Shown: piece by piece, positions 34,481 to 46,700 of the stretch
How the letters are laid out: the number at the start of each line of letters is the position of its first letter
Numbering within the stretch: the stretch's first letter is position 1
Assembly: GCA_037577475.1 (NCBI GenBank)
Contig: CM075188.1
Coordinates: 15,644,501 to 15,708,500, forward strand
Origin: Chaunax sp. Z400
Lineage: Eukaryota; Chordata; Actinopteri; Lophiiformes; Chaunacidae
Length of the DNA stretch: 64,000 nucleotides
Direction: 5' to 3'
Position numbers and translations under genes: made by a program
Notes under the pieces: generated by a model
The model's input: only the letters and a program-made list of their open reading frames with translations
Told to the model about the DNA's origin: nothing
Database searches by the model: none

Positions 34481-37168
34481 ACAGCCCAACATTGCTACAG
34501 CTATGCCACTTACAATGCGGAAAAAACAAATAGCAAAATGTTAAACCCTGTCCTCTTATTTGAATTATCATCTCTAACTATCAAACACAATCTCAATAAC
34601 AACTCATACTTCGAATCCAAAGCGGATTATATGCAAGAGGGCATTCCCCATATAGACAATGAAGGATATAATGATAACTAAACCAGTAAAACTTTCCACC
34701 ACCTTGTTGGCATAGTCTATTCCACCCACAGCAACATCCCTCTGGTTCTATTGGTGTCTCGATATTATTACTTCATCTCCTTTCTATCTGGAAAAAGATT
34801 TAATGACATAGAGAACCTACACATTTTCTACACATATGGAACATCTTCTGTCATTTTTGTTTGCTATTAATTTGCTAATTATGCTATATAGTTTCCCATA
34901 GTTTTCACATCTTTACTTAATTCTCCAATTGTCCAGTGTGATGCTTTACTTTCCATAAATTTCATGCATCATTTTACCTTAATCTAATTTTTATTCCATG
35001 ATTCTTTTCTGTATTCTTCCACTATGATGTTATTCTGCAACAACAACAACAACTCAGTTTCCTGCAGGGTTTATTAAAGTTTTATATCATCATTATGTAA
35101 GTATTGTGCCATAAACACTGAATGGCTTGAGTACACTTAGTTCAATCAAGCCTGAGTAAAGGACACACAGGGTGTCTCAACTTGTGGGGTTAGTTTACAG
35201 TGTTATCTCTTACATTTTGTTTTGCTCGACGTGACCAAATTATAGGAATATCATCAGTCAACAAAGTATCATTTAGAAGTCATGATGGTACTTATGAGTT
35301 TGAAAGGTTTGTCAGCAACTGATGATGACTCTTAATTTTTCTGCTTCACTCTTGTTTTCTTCAATAATCAATTTATGTATTTGTCTGGTTTTATTTCTTC
35401 AGCTGCCACCATGACATGTAGATGTCAGACGATGAAAAGACAAACAGATACTACTGCTGTGATGACCTTCCAAGACAGACCATTACTTCTTCCACTGACA
35501 TCAGATCAGTGATGCTGAAGACTATTAATAGGCCCACCACACTGTTGTGGTCCAATCATTGGAAGGTGAGGAAGCCTCATGGGGAAGTGATAGAAGGTAA
35601 AGAGCTGTCAAACTATGGTCAATGAAGAATTCCCCTCATCCCAGTGCTGTAATGATCATTTTAACCATTATAACCTGACACCTAAACATATTTGAGAATG
35701 TGTAGAGGTAATACAACAAAATAACACAAGTGGAAATATTTAGTACCCAGTACAGACCAAGGAAAATCACTGCCATCAAAAAAGCGTATATTCTTTGTTT
35801 TGTAGGTCTTGAATTCTGTGCTGAATCTTTTTTCTTTGGGGGAAAAAGGAGGTGAAAATCTTTGTCAGTGGAACCACCATGAGAAAATCCAGTGCTACTG
35901 TAGGCCTATACTTTGGCTATACAGGTAAGTGCATGTTGATTTGAACAAGATGTCTGCTCATATTAGAAATAACCATATTTTGCATCTTGCAGTGGATATT
36001 GGGACTTTAAAGGAGTAGTTTTTTAGTATACATACCTGAGTTATGTCTAAAGTGTGTGAGAGATAATTAACATTTTTGCATCGAAGGCAAGTTCTGATGT
36101 GTAACTCAGCAGCTGCTTTATACAAAAACATTGCTCAATTCATATTTTGATGATTTTTGTTACACTGATCCTTTTCAGTTCAGACAATCCTAACCTCTGT
36201 GGAGGTTAAATTGAATAACATATTGATATAACTGTCAAATGATTAAATTTAATAAGATCATACCACAGAAGTAATTGAATTCTGTATGAAGCAGAGAATA
36301 GAATTGAAAAAGAAGCGTTTTTAGTAAATCATGTCTGGACAATTACATTACAGCATTCAACCATTACATTGTGTCATATTAGAAGAATGTCTTGCATATT
36401 CACATTATTGCTGTGCACTCGGGTGTCCCATAGGTAGTACACTGCAAAAAGGCCATTCACTTCTAAATCGTGGCCAAATTTATCCACAAAGCTGAGGTGA
36501 AACAACCCTGTATTTGACACAGTCAATACAAAACATATAAATAAATGATCACTGATTTGACCTGCTCTGAGACAAAATAAATATGTTATTATGTGCAGCC
36601 TATGTTAATCTTACTGAAGTAAACAGCGGCAAGAAGTAGCTACTGCAGCCATTACTCAGATCCAATGTCAAGCTCAACACGAAGCAACGATGCTATTTAT
36701 GCACATAAAATTAAATCACTGTCATGACATCTTTACCTTTAAACTCATTCTTTTTCTGAAACAGTATGCGCTGAAACAAAAGACACTATAGTGCAGAACA
36801 CATTTAAGCTGGCGTTAAATGTACATGTGGTTGGAGGATTTATCACAAAACTGGCATGTTTAATATGCATGTGTTCGGTCAAAGAGCATCGAGCCATATC
36901 TTGGGGCAAGGCCACTTTATCAGCAGCAATTGAAAGGGGGACAATCTTGAAAGGGGGACAATCCAGTACATTAAGTGAATACAAATGTTTTGACTCAGAT
37001 CTGGTCACATCAATTAGAAAAAAATATGAATCTTCATTATATCCATGGTAACCCTAAAATAAACAAGTATTGACATCTGAATAAACTACTTTAAAGTGGA
37101 CACTGACAGACTATAAGAGCCTATAACACCACAGGTTTCTAGAAGGTCTTTGTTGCCTCTAATTGACT

Positions 37169-37353
37169 GCCTTTGTCCTTGGTGAATTGTATTCTCTTAT
37201 GATACCCTCTTCTTGGGGGTTTCCCCCCCTTACCTTCTCTCTTCCCCTCTATTCTGTGTGCCTCTGGCTGTGACTGCACCTGGTGATGTGGGCGGATCTT
37301 CACCACACCTGTCTCCAATCCACCATCAAGCCTTTGTCCTTGGTGAATTGTAT
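37169..37353. repeat. 24-bp perfect direct repeats 161 bp apart
   Basis: GCCTTTGTCCTTGGTGAATT plus GTAT occurs at 37169-37192 and again at 37330-37353. The sequence between is pyrimidine-rich on its left and contains CACCACACCTGTCTCCAATC. It may be a local duplication or long target-site duplication around an insertion. Confidence 0.8.
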
Positions 37354-39109
37354 CAGTCAATATCTAAAGTTCCAGTTAATCTCATGATCACACATTAAGC
37401 ATTTCAGAGGTTCCTAAGCTCTGGTGCTATTAATTCAATAAAGACAGTGTTTGTTTTCAATGTATTTGATTGTGGACTTTCCTTATTTGCATCACCCTAT
37501 TTGCCATAACAGCCAGACTGACAGAGTGTGAGCATCTTGAGGATACCATGGATATGATAAATCATCTTTGCAAGTGATAAATCAAAACGATTTTGCATTT
37601 TAAGTGTGAATTATAGGTGCTCCAAAGTACATGCAACTTGTGTCAGATCAAGAGGTACAGGCAGGTTCAGTTTAGAGGCACTAATTTATACACCATGAAA
37701 ACCAATTTGCCCCCCGTCTGAGGAGAGTGGTATTATTCATTCAGGTCAATTAGAGCACTTGACAAGAAAAGATTAACACAAGACAATCAGAGGAAGATAG
37801 AGTCAAACTAGATTGGGGGTGGTGAGTGAAGAATGTTGATGTGAAGAAATAATTAACAAGACACTCCAAGCAGGATTGATCCAAGAAATGTTCCATTTAC
37901 TCTCATTCAAAAGACGATCATTTGATCAGTTCTGGCTCAAAGCTGGTCACACTGCCTATTCAACCACTAAACAGTATCTGGTATTGCAGTTGATTGTATG
38001 CCTGCACTTTAAAGTCTCCATTTCAAGAGAGAGGTGATGTGACAACATTGACAGTTTGTGCCTCCTCCTGTGTGCCATCTAACACAAACACTGATCATTC
38101 AAATTTCATCTTTCTTAACTGTCAAAGCACCATGACTTGACAAAACAGGCTAACGAGGGTTCCTTTTTCAAGAAGATGATGCAAAAACACATATCATCTA
38201 ATAAAGTTCTATGTCATAGTAAATAGGAAGACAAACAGCCAAGACAACAGATGTGTAACGCAAACAAATCATGGCATTTCAGTATTTAATACCCCAATCA
38301 ACAACTTGCCAGACACACACTTCCTTTGTATTTAGCCTACTGCAGCAAATGTATCAATTTTCTTATCTTCATTAAATTCCTCCCTCCTGAAGGTATTGAT
38401 TGTTGCCTCTGCTAAAGGGAGATTTCTCTTCCTACGCTTTAAATTTTATCATTATTTTGTCTCGATCCACCTAGTGATTAATATAGCTCATAATAAAGCC
38501 TCCACGAGGTCCTCATATATTTAGATCTGCTCTGTCACTCTAAGCAACACTGAATATGAAGATTTGAATTTTGTTGTAGCAACAACACACTAATAACTCT
38601 ATTGTCTCATCCCTTTGCACTGGTAAAAGCCTAATTGAAGAGAGATTGGGGCTTTGTCACAGTCCAGGCACTTTGCTAATTTGGTCATGTTTTGGAGGCT
38701 AGTTGAGTATGCAACAAGAAAAGGTGAGCAGAGCTGAAAAATAGCTTTCTGTCAGGACATTTAGAACAAAAAAACAGTCCAGCCCGAGACTCAGATGAGT
38801 CTGATATCAAAAACAAACAGTAATATACAAACACGTCTAATAGAAAATGATTTATCAGGGAAACTGCAGGCTCTTATGTTCAGGTCATATAAAAGCTTCA
38901 AATCCCTCACTTCTTATACATTGATAAGCTTCAATGAAGACTGTAGAAAGACTCCCCCTTAAGGATTTCTGTACCTTATTCCTCTGTTTGGCACACAAAC
39001 ATAACCTCGACCAAAAAGCTTTAGTTGTCGGATAGGTGATAAACTCATTACAGTCGCGTGCTTTAAATAACATGTTCTTACAAGAAACAAATTATACGGG
39101 ACCGCTTAC

Positions 39110-39192
39110 CTAAAAAGAGAGACCTCCTTTCCATTTCGTTCACCTTTCCACAGAAAATGAAAATGCCTACGTCCGCTGTACTAACATCCTGC

Positions 39193-39225
<33 letters not shown>

Positions 39226-39260
39226 ATTAAGAGCTCTGGAGGGGGGGTCGAGAGTATTGG
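39110..39260 (-). other. candidate 5' exon of a minus-strand gene
   Basis: A strong donor, TTTTTAG followed by GTAAGC, lies at 39110/39109 on the minus strand. The preceding sequence has an ATG at 39132-39134 in good context (GAAATGG) that would start MERRSLFL before the splice site. A GA run (39202-39226) lies upstream. The upstream limit is arbitrary. No downstream partner exon was confirmed. Confidence 0.25.
39202..39226. repeat. (GA)n microsatellite
   Basis: About 12 copies of AG. Confidence 0.9.
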
Positions 39261-39884
39261 AGAAGTTGCCCGTTACGACTAACAGGACCAAAAAATGCAA
39301 TTAAAGCTATTATATCATGTATTCAGAATCTTTATTGTTTTAACTGAATGTAACCATGCGTTTAGGTCCACATGAATATGATGCTGGAAAGTATACTCAA
39401 ACAGCACATTACATGTAATTCATGGTAACTTCGTCATGGTCAAACAAACAGCCATAACCTGGAAACCTGTATCTCTGATTCCAGGCTGCACTGCAATTTA
39501 TATATTTATGACTCGCCTGTTTACAGCGTGCACACATCCTGTCTTCAAACTGTATCGCCCATATTTCAATGTGCGCTCCATTTGTTACCATAGGTACCAA
39601 TAAAAGTGACTCTTAACTCCACATATAATAAATATCTGCCAATTTTTTTTAAAACAAGCAATTATTGCTTCATTTTATCAACTCAATTGAGTGAAAAAAA
39701 ATGAACTGAACACGTTCATGGGAAATGTGTTTTTTTTTTTCTTTGAGTGAGTATAGCGTCCACGGAAAAGCGATGCAGCACGGGTTGTGTCTGTGACCGT
39801 GTCCCTGTGTGTGTGACAAATCTTCAGCCGCTTGGTGGCAGTAAACGCTTATAGATTTTCTCTCTGCACTGTCAGCCCTGATTT

Positions 39885-40065
39885 AACCATTCATTCATTT
39901 TCTGTACCCTGTGTAGGGTCGCGGAGGGGCTGGAGCCTATCCCAGCTGACTTTGGGCGGGAGGCGGGGTACACCCTGGACAAGTCGCCAGTTTATCGCAG
40001 GCCCACATAGACAAACATCCATTCACACCCACATTCATACCTACGGGCAATTTTAGAATCACAGG
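39885..40065 (-). repeat. teleost SINE-like/retroelement repeat, 3' part
   Basis: Contains GGGTCGCGGAGGGGCTGGAG, CCTATCCCAGCTGACTTTGG, GCGGGGTACACCCTGGACAA and CCATTCACACCCACATTCAT. This is the strongly conserved end of a very common fish repeat whose other end carries a GGTTCGAATCC-like block. A second copy, in the opposite orientation and split by an insertion, lies at 57195-58525. Confidence 0.8.
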
Positions 40066-40091
40066 CTACTTAATTACTTAATTATTAGGCA

Positions 40092-40420
40092 ACCTAATTA
40101 TTTAACTCTGCACCCCTGGTGTTTCTATTTCGTTCGCATTACTGATTTACTAAATAAATAAAGTTATTATAAAGTTAGAGAGGAAAAAAATAGTCTATAA
40201 AGTACAGTCCGATTTTATGTTGTTATGTATTGAATTTATTTTTATTATGTTACAATTATTTGTGAATATGTAGGGTTATTTATTATCTTTAAATTTCATT
40301 TTTCTTTAAGTAATTGTACCTAATTATTTTAGTCTGCTTATCACCCCCTGACGTCTCTATTTCGTTCGCTATAGTTGATTTACTAAATAAATAAAGTTAT
40401 TGAAAGAAAAAATAGTCTAC
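40092..40420 (+). repeat. local direct duplication upstream of cep350
   Basis: The segment from 40092 (ACCTAATTATTTAACTCTGC, then TCTATTTCGTTCGC, then ACTAAATAAATAAAGTTATT and AAAATAGTCTA) recurs from 40318 with the same order and minor differences. The period is about 226-233 bp. Confidence 0.75.
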
Positions 40421-40699
40421 ATAATAATAGAGTAGTAAGCAAATATAGTAATAAAGGACGTACGGTGGGTTGAATGAGACTGATGACAACACTTTTTGCA
40501 GACTCGCACTACTGTACAACAAATATTTCAGTGGGACACTGATCAACAGGACTGTTCAAGGCAAAGATAGTATACTTATTGTTACACAATTCAATATATG
40601 TTCTATAACAACCAGACACGATTAATGATTAAAACATCGTTACGATTTTCTTAATTACCTTGACATCATTTGTTTATTTCAGTGTGTGCGTGGGGGTAG

Positions 40700-40940
40700 G
40701 GATGTTTACCCAGCGTTTGACGTAGTCCAACACTCGCGATATTTCGGTCTCCCGTTTATCTACAGTCTTGTATACTGGATACCATTCCCCGTTGAGAAAC
40801 GTCTTCATAGTAACCCGGGAAAGGCGACCTCAGAGGCGGGTAGTGACGTTTCTTTCTAGGAATCTCGCCGCTGACAATGATATTTTGTTGCTTGGACATA
40901 CTGAGACAACAACAATGGGTGCATGCTGCTTCGAAAAGTT
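40700..40940 (+). promoter_or_regulatory. cep350: candidate cep350 promoter region
   Basis: A stretch locally richer in CpG than its AT-rich surroundings, with TGACGT CRE-like hexamers at about 40717 and 40847 and a TCGCGA core near 40734. It lies just upstream of a candidate non-coding first exon. No TATA box was seen. The assignment rests on position and composition only. Confidence 0.4.
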
Positions 40941-41116
40941 GCTATCTTAGTTGGCACAACTGTTAGCTAACACTGGTCTGCTTACCTTAGCTGGCTAATG
41001 TTAGCAAACCTTCAGCTGAACAAAACTGAAGAAGTCCGGACAAGTTTGGATTTTTATATCAAGAGGATGTCAGCATGAACGTGGACATCTAGACAAGTTG
41101 GACTGTCTCCCGAAAG
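40900..41116 (+). other. cep350: candidate non-coding exon 1 of cep350
   Basis: Ends at a good donor (CCGAAAG followed by GTATAT) at 41116/41117. It would splice to the CTGCAG acceptor before 43666, so the start codon would sit in exon 2. The 5' limit is not determinable from sequence. Confidence 0.4.
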
Positions 41117-43665
41117 GTATATGTTCTGTCTCTCCAAAGAGGTCTAACTAAGTCAATTAATGACTTTCCTGTCAGCTAGCGTTAACATTGACTCTCTCGA
41201 GTTTGTGGCTCCGACTATTCCCTGGACCGAAGTCATTTCGAAATTACTCATCTTGAAATAAATTGGTAAAATTAGTTGTAGACTTAATTTGGACGTGCGA
41301 AGATCGTGACGATACCAGAAGACCAAATGAGGCTGTTTAAAAGCTGAGGTGTTATTAATTATTAATGCTTTAATTGAAAAATGTAATGCCCCAGTTGCTA
41401 GTTTACTCCCCTTAAAGTAAATTCAAGATGGCTTGTGTTGTCCAGTTGGAAGGCCGAGTAATTCCTGGAGATGGTATTTCATTCGAAGCTTCAGCAGAGT
41501 TAATTTCTTTAATGTGATGTGTGGCGTTATATGGCCATTACTCGCTGTTTCATTTACATTGTTTTCGTTAGTTTAGCATTGACAAGGACAGTTTGTTTTT
41601 TATACACACCGTACTGTTCCCGGTGTGACGTTACTGTCGGTGTGAAGCCAACTATTTGAGTCTGTCCCCGGTTTAAAAAGTAATGTTGAAAATATGAAGT
41701 TACTGAATTGAAGGTAAAGTTAGCATCAACCCATCCGGGAACAACATGGTGATGTCAGGTGGATGTAAACTAATAAAAACATAACATTTTACGGTGGAGT
41801 GTGGGTGAATACATTTAAAGTCATTGCAACCAAAGTAGTCAAAGATGGCAAATTATTTCTTCTTCGCCCGATGGCTGACGTGCTGGTAAGCAGCCTTTTG
41901 CACAGTGGTAATAGTAGTGGTCGGAAGCTATATTGCAACAGACTCATGTCCAAGCATGAGTGTTTTTGTAATGTAAGCATCCAGCCATAACTGGCAGCAT
42001 TGAGTGACTACTGCCGAGGAACACTACAGGCTGCGAGCGAAGAAGAAATTATGCGCCATCTTGGAATTTATGTTGGTTGAATTAGCTTCATAGGAATCTT
42101 CCACACTCCAACAAGGAAATTATGTTTATGTCATTTAATTCTGCCTCGACATTGTGCTTACTTGTGCTGTTAGGTTGCTGATTGGTTCACCTCCCACCCG
42201 ACGCGAATGTAATTTCAATATACTTTAAATACCGAACTTTATGAGCTCTAAATGCATGGATTGAATGAGTTCTCAGTGACGGCAATACAGAACCGGTATA
42301 CAAAACTAGATTCTTGAATCTAGTCAGCCTTTCGTATACTCTATCATTGGTAACGTGAATGAATAAGATGAAAGCGTGAGTAATTAAACGTAGTAAACCT
42401 TTATAAAACAAGTTTACTACCGAGAAGTTAGATTTGAACCGATCTGATAAGTTAGATTCAATGTAATGATGACCTTTGTAAGGCTTCGTTCAAGTCACAG
42501 TATTGGCATATTTTTGATAATATCAGCCTTTATTGATAGTTAAAATGACAACCTGAAAACATTAGTTCCTTGTTTGAATTTAATACCGTTACATTTATAC
42601 TGTTTGTATCATTTGTACCATTTTAAATGGTAGATAGTTTTATCCACATTGACTCTTCTATTATAACAGGAAAGACGCACTATTGTCTTGTCTGGTTGAC
42701 TTACATAACTTAATTCACGGTCTGCACTGTAAATTTGAGTTTCTGATCACGGTTATCAGTGTAAGGCTGTTAATGTGGACGGTGATGTTAATGTGAGGAC
42801 AGTAACCAGGAAAATATGTTGAAGTAGAGGCAGAGATTACTATTAATTTACTTTCTTTCTTCCTGTTTGCTCTCTCTGACGTGTTCACCCCAGGGTGGTG
42901 TCACATGAGTGAAAGGGGATTAATGACTCCTTATGACTCAAAGTGTGTTGAATATGTGTGTAAAACACAATGGAATGAGCTGACTAATAATGGGCTAATT
43001 AAATAGACTAGACTTGCTTTTAGATTCACGGTACAATAATCTTATCAAAGTGGCCACTGTTGAATCGTTAAGAAGTTCCCTAATTAGAACAAAAGTGTTA
43101 TGCCTACTTTTGTTAAATGACTTTGAGAGTTGTACCAAGGTAGGACCAGAGACATATGCTCTAGCATTACAGGTATTTTAAGTAAACATCACATGAGTGA
43201 CATGTGACAACTTCAAGTTCTGCTTACCTTCCCTCATGGAAATTGTTTGAGGAATGTGTTGTTGTAGAACCTGTTTTAATGACATGGTGATATTAGTTCA
43301 CTTTCAGCAAGCTGTCAAAATGGTTACATAAGTTATACTAGCAATTAATTAAGCTGTACACTGGGCCGTACACAGCATTCATAATTGGGCATAGATCGAA
43401 TCTTGTCATCTTGATTTTTGCCTCGACAACTTGTTTCTCTCTGAGTACTTGTTTGTATGTTTAAAAGTGCTTGTTGCATTTTCGTGTGTGTTTTTCTAGT
43501 TTGCCGATGTGTTAATGTATTTGTCTCCAGATTTCCTTTACTAAAGTACACTTATACAGTATGTTTTTAGACACTAAAATACTATATGTTGATCACATCT
43601 ATGTCACATTTGTCTTTGCTCAGTATTGATTTTCATTATTTTCGGGTGTCTAATCCTGGCTGCAG
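41117..43665 (+). other. cep350: cep350 5' intron
   Basis: About 2.5 kb between the candidate non-coding exon and the first coding exon. It contains a MITE-like palindromic element at 41841-42063. Nothing else was recognised. Confidence 0.45.
41841..42063. mobile_element. MITE-like element with terminal inverted repeats
   Basis: The left end, AAAGATGGCAAATTATTTCT then TCTTCGCCCG, is mirrored by the right end. The reverse complement of 42034-42063 begins AAGATGGCGCATAATTTCTT and continues CTTCGCTCG. About 223 bp overall and non-coding. No clear target-site duplication was seen. Confidence 0.65.
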
Positions 43666-43754
43666 GTGAATGGGAGAGATGAAGAGCAGCAGGCAGACTG
43701 AGGTGTCCCTTAAAAGCTCTTCTCAACAGCTTACAGATCACAATATTGGGGCAG
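43666..43754 (+). CDS. cep350: cep350 coding exon 1 (start codon)
   Basis: Follows a CTGCAG acceptor. The start at 43679 gives MKSSRQTEVSLKSSSQQ, parallel to the human MRSSKSKEV start. An in-frame ATG at 43670 would add MGE. Ends in phase 1 at GTGTGT. Confidence 0.85.
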
Positions 43755-46700
43755 GTGTGTTAAAAAATGCATTTGATTGATATTGTGTTATTCCAAAGTT
43801 GGTATGGTTTTCTCACAATTACTAATTTTCTGAAGTTCTGAAATTCATGATGTAAATTTGACATAGAGATTGTTTACATAGCAAGGGGTTCTGTATGACC
43901 TCTTCTAATGAATTCTATTCTCTTTGTCAGAGCTTACAAGTACATGGAAAAGTTTGTCTCAGTCCAAAGCTGCTGTAAGTAACTTGGAATAGTTTTTAGA
44001 TAGAATACCATTTTGTAAAACTTATGAAATTCAGCCTGAAATATCTAATAATGAAGAGGACTTCCTTTCATCTTCACATACCCAAGTCTGACTTGTGTAA
44101 ATCCTCCTCTGTAGTTGCGGCATATAGAAAACCGCCTAGAGGCTACTTCAGGGACAGGGGTTCTCCTGGACTCTGTCATGGAGCCCCCCAAGAAGAAGTT
44201 CCCTAAAACAGTCCACTGCAGGGGTGAGTGAGGGGCACGGCTTCATTTTGCAGATATCTGTATGATTATTTAATTTCTACGTTTAAACTATAACTGTTTA
44301 ACATTGCTCTCTCTGTTTCAGATGGACAACAGGCTAATGACAATGGGGGGTCTTCAAACCCCAGGGGCCGTCATCAGCATAGTCTGGTAAAAAGCAGCTC
44401 ACGTAGTCCACTTAGAAATACCACCCAGGACAGCAATGTCCGCAGGAACAACGGTGTAGAGTTCAAGGAACCTCTTGTCTCCTACAGGTAGAAATTCTGC
44501 ACTACACACATTCGTGAAACATCTTTAGCCACCTCTCTCTAGTTAAATTGACATATTTGGATATGAAAGCAGGCCTGCTAAATATAACGCATTTTGCGTA
44601 GCAGCTATGGGTTTTGACATCAAATTGCACTGATAGGATTTGTTATTTTAAACTATGCAAAAAGCTGGTGACGCCTGTGAGCTCAGTTGTGAACATGCAG
44701 TACTAAGTCTGAATGCAAGTATGATCTCTTTTAAGATTACACTCTGAAATCATTAGAGACCTACCTCTAGTTTATGTTGCCTGCACAACTTGTTTCTATT
44801 GCCCATAAGTGTAAAACAAATAAGTTACTGTACGTTAAACTAAAAATTTCAGAATTCAGTTTTCATGTTTTGCTTTTACAATCAGGTATACACAATAGTG
44901 CATGATATTCATATAATTTTCTGATGTAAGTATACGTTTACTTATTCTGTAAGTCAGTCAGTGAAGGTAGCACACAATTTTATTTATCCAAATATCAAAA
45001 TTCCACGTTTGCTTGTTTTAGTAGTTTTCATCGTCAAACTTACGTAACACCTTGAGTGACTATGTCACTTCCTGCCTCATACTCTTTGACCACCCATAAA
45101 TGCTTTCTTCTGTACAGTCAGTAAGCGGTAAATTAAGAGTAAATCATCTTCAATCCCCTTCCTGATCCCATGTAATCTGGTTTGTCTTCAGAGAGGCCAC
45201 CCCTCCACCACATCCCTCCTCACAGTTGGAGGCCCACAGTCTGCAGTCAGTGCCAGGGTCTTTGCGCCCATCCTCTCTGCCTCCATCAGATCCTCTTCTC
45301 AGCCAGCTCATCTACCAGAGAGACAACAGAGACAAACAGTCAGACAGGGACCTGGACAGCACACACTCCTCAGCTCTTGAGAGCACTGAGGTCCGCTACC
45401 TCAATGACCAGCCAGCCCTGGTCACCTTGAGTGCTATTGGACACGAGTCACATCTTAGAAGTGTAGGAGTCCCTGCAAGGAAGGGGGCTGAGGAGCAAAG
45501 TACTCCAAAAGCACAACCTGGGATGGATAGCCAAGAGTCAAGCCCATTTGTAGTTCCAGCTACAGACTCCATACGCCGAGGGGAGAGCACTCCCTCCACC
45601 AGCCCTGGCTCAGCTTCCCAGCGGCTGGAGAACCTAAAGAGACATCAGCATGATGATAAGCTGGAGAAGCTCAAAGAGCGTATTCGCAGGCAGAGACAAC
45701 ATCTGGAGGAGACTGCAGAGAGAGAGAAGCTGCTGGGTCATCTGGAACAGCCCATTACAGCACCTGTGGCGAGAAATAATGATGGTGCTTCCAACATGCC
45801 CACAACCAAAATACGGAAAATAGCAGCTGCACCACCTGCACCTATATACAAAGGTACCATCAGTATGCAGATGTATCAAAAACTTAACCTTGTGGTTTGT
45901 TTGACCTTTCATTAAATAAAAGCATAAAGATATGTTAAGATATAGCTTAATGTTCTGGCATATTTTATGTGTGACATATTTTGGTCACATAGTAGGAAAC
46001 GGGATGCCACATCTTATTTCTTCAATCCTTTTACTGTCAGGTTTTAACAGTACTGAGACCAAGATCCAGACCCCAGATGGGAAAGTTTGGAAGGAGGAGG
46101 AGTTTCTTAACCTCAGCAGGGAAATATACAGAGACCTGTCACAACAGTTTGCTGGTGAGCACAGGATGCAAACAGTTTCTTCTCATTGCTGTCATTCCTT
46201 ATTTGTAATGTTTTCTCTAATTGTCAGGATGACACAGATTTTTAAAGAAATGTATTTGTTTTTCACCTGTTTCACCTTCTTGTATTTGTGATTCTGAACC
46301 AATTGTTGTGTGGTAAATGGCAGTGCTTTATTGTGACCTCCAACGTGCTTGTGTGTTCCGAGGATTTGGTCCAGCTTTTAAGACATACGGCAGTATTGAC
46401 GATAGAGAGCTGTACATTAGCAATGATCCTGCATGAATGCATGGTATTCTGACCATGAGCTACAAGGAATACAATTAAGAAATGGACTGGGAAAGTCAGT
46501 TTGAATGGGCTTCTCAAATAAATTCTGTATCTGGAAACAGTTGTATTGATCCTTTCAGAAGCACAAACCAACTTTGTATGTATCCACTGTTTTCCAAAGA
46601 GTTTAGTGTCCAAAGTGTTGCATGCAAACAGGATTTGTGCTTGTAGTTTGAGAGTTTGATTTCTGACATCACATTTTTTACTACAGGTCACAGGACATCT

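Larger units (their letters stand above)
28684..39109. other. repeat-containing intergenic or intronic DNA
   Basis: About 10.4 kb without a confirmed exon. It contains several teleost repeats (listed separately), an AT-rich low-complexity stretch at 33735-33830, and many short frames without splice context. It could be the intron between the candidate exon ending at 39110 and the exon at 28683, but any direct join would place a stop in frame, so another exon would be needed. Confidence 0.45.

Noticed and set aside
35422..35625. A 67-codon frame starting MSDDEKTNRYYCCDD
   Set aside because: Short, with no splice sites or family resemblance; the preceding GCCACCATG is out of frame or followed by a stop.
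40790..40825. An RFX X-box-like motif near the cep350 promoter (GTAACCCGGG)
   Set aside because: Only one half-site fits; the second half is missing, so it does not support ciliary RFX control.
46272..46691. A 139-codon minus-strand frame inside cep350
   Set aside because: It lies in a cep350 intron, resembles no protein I know, and has no promoter or splice support.
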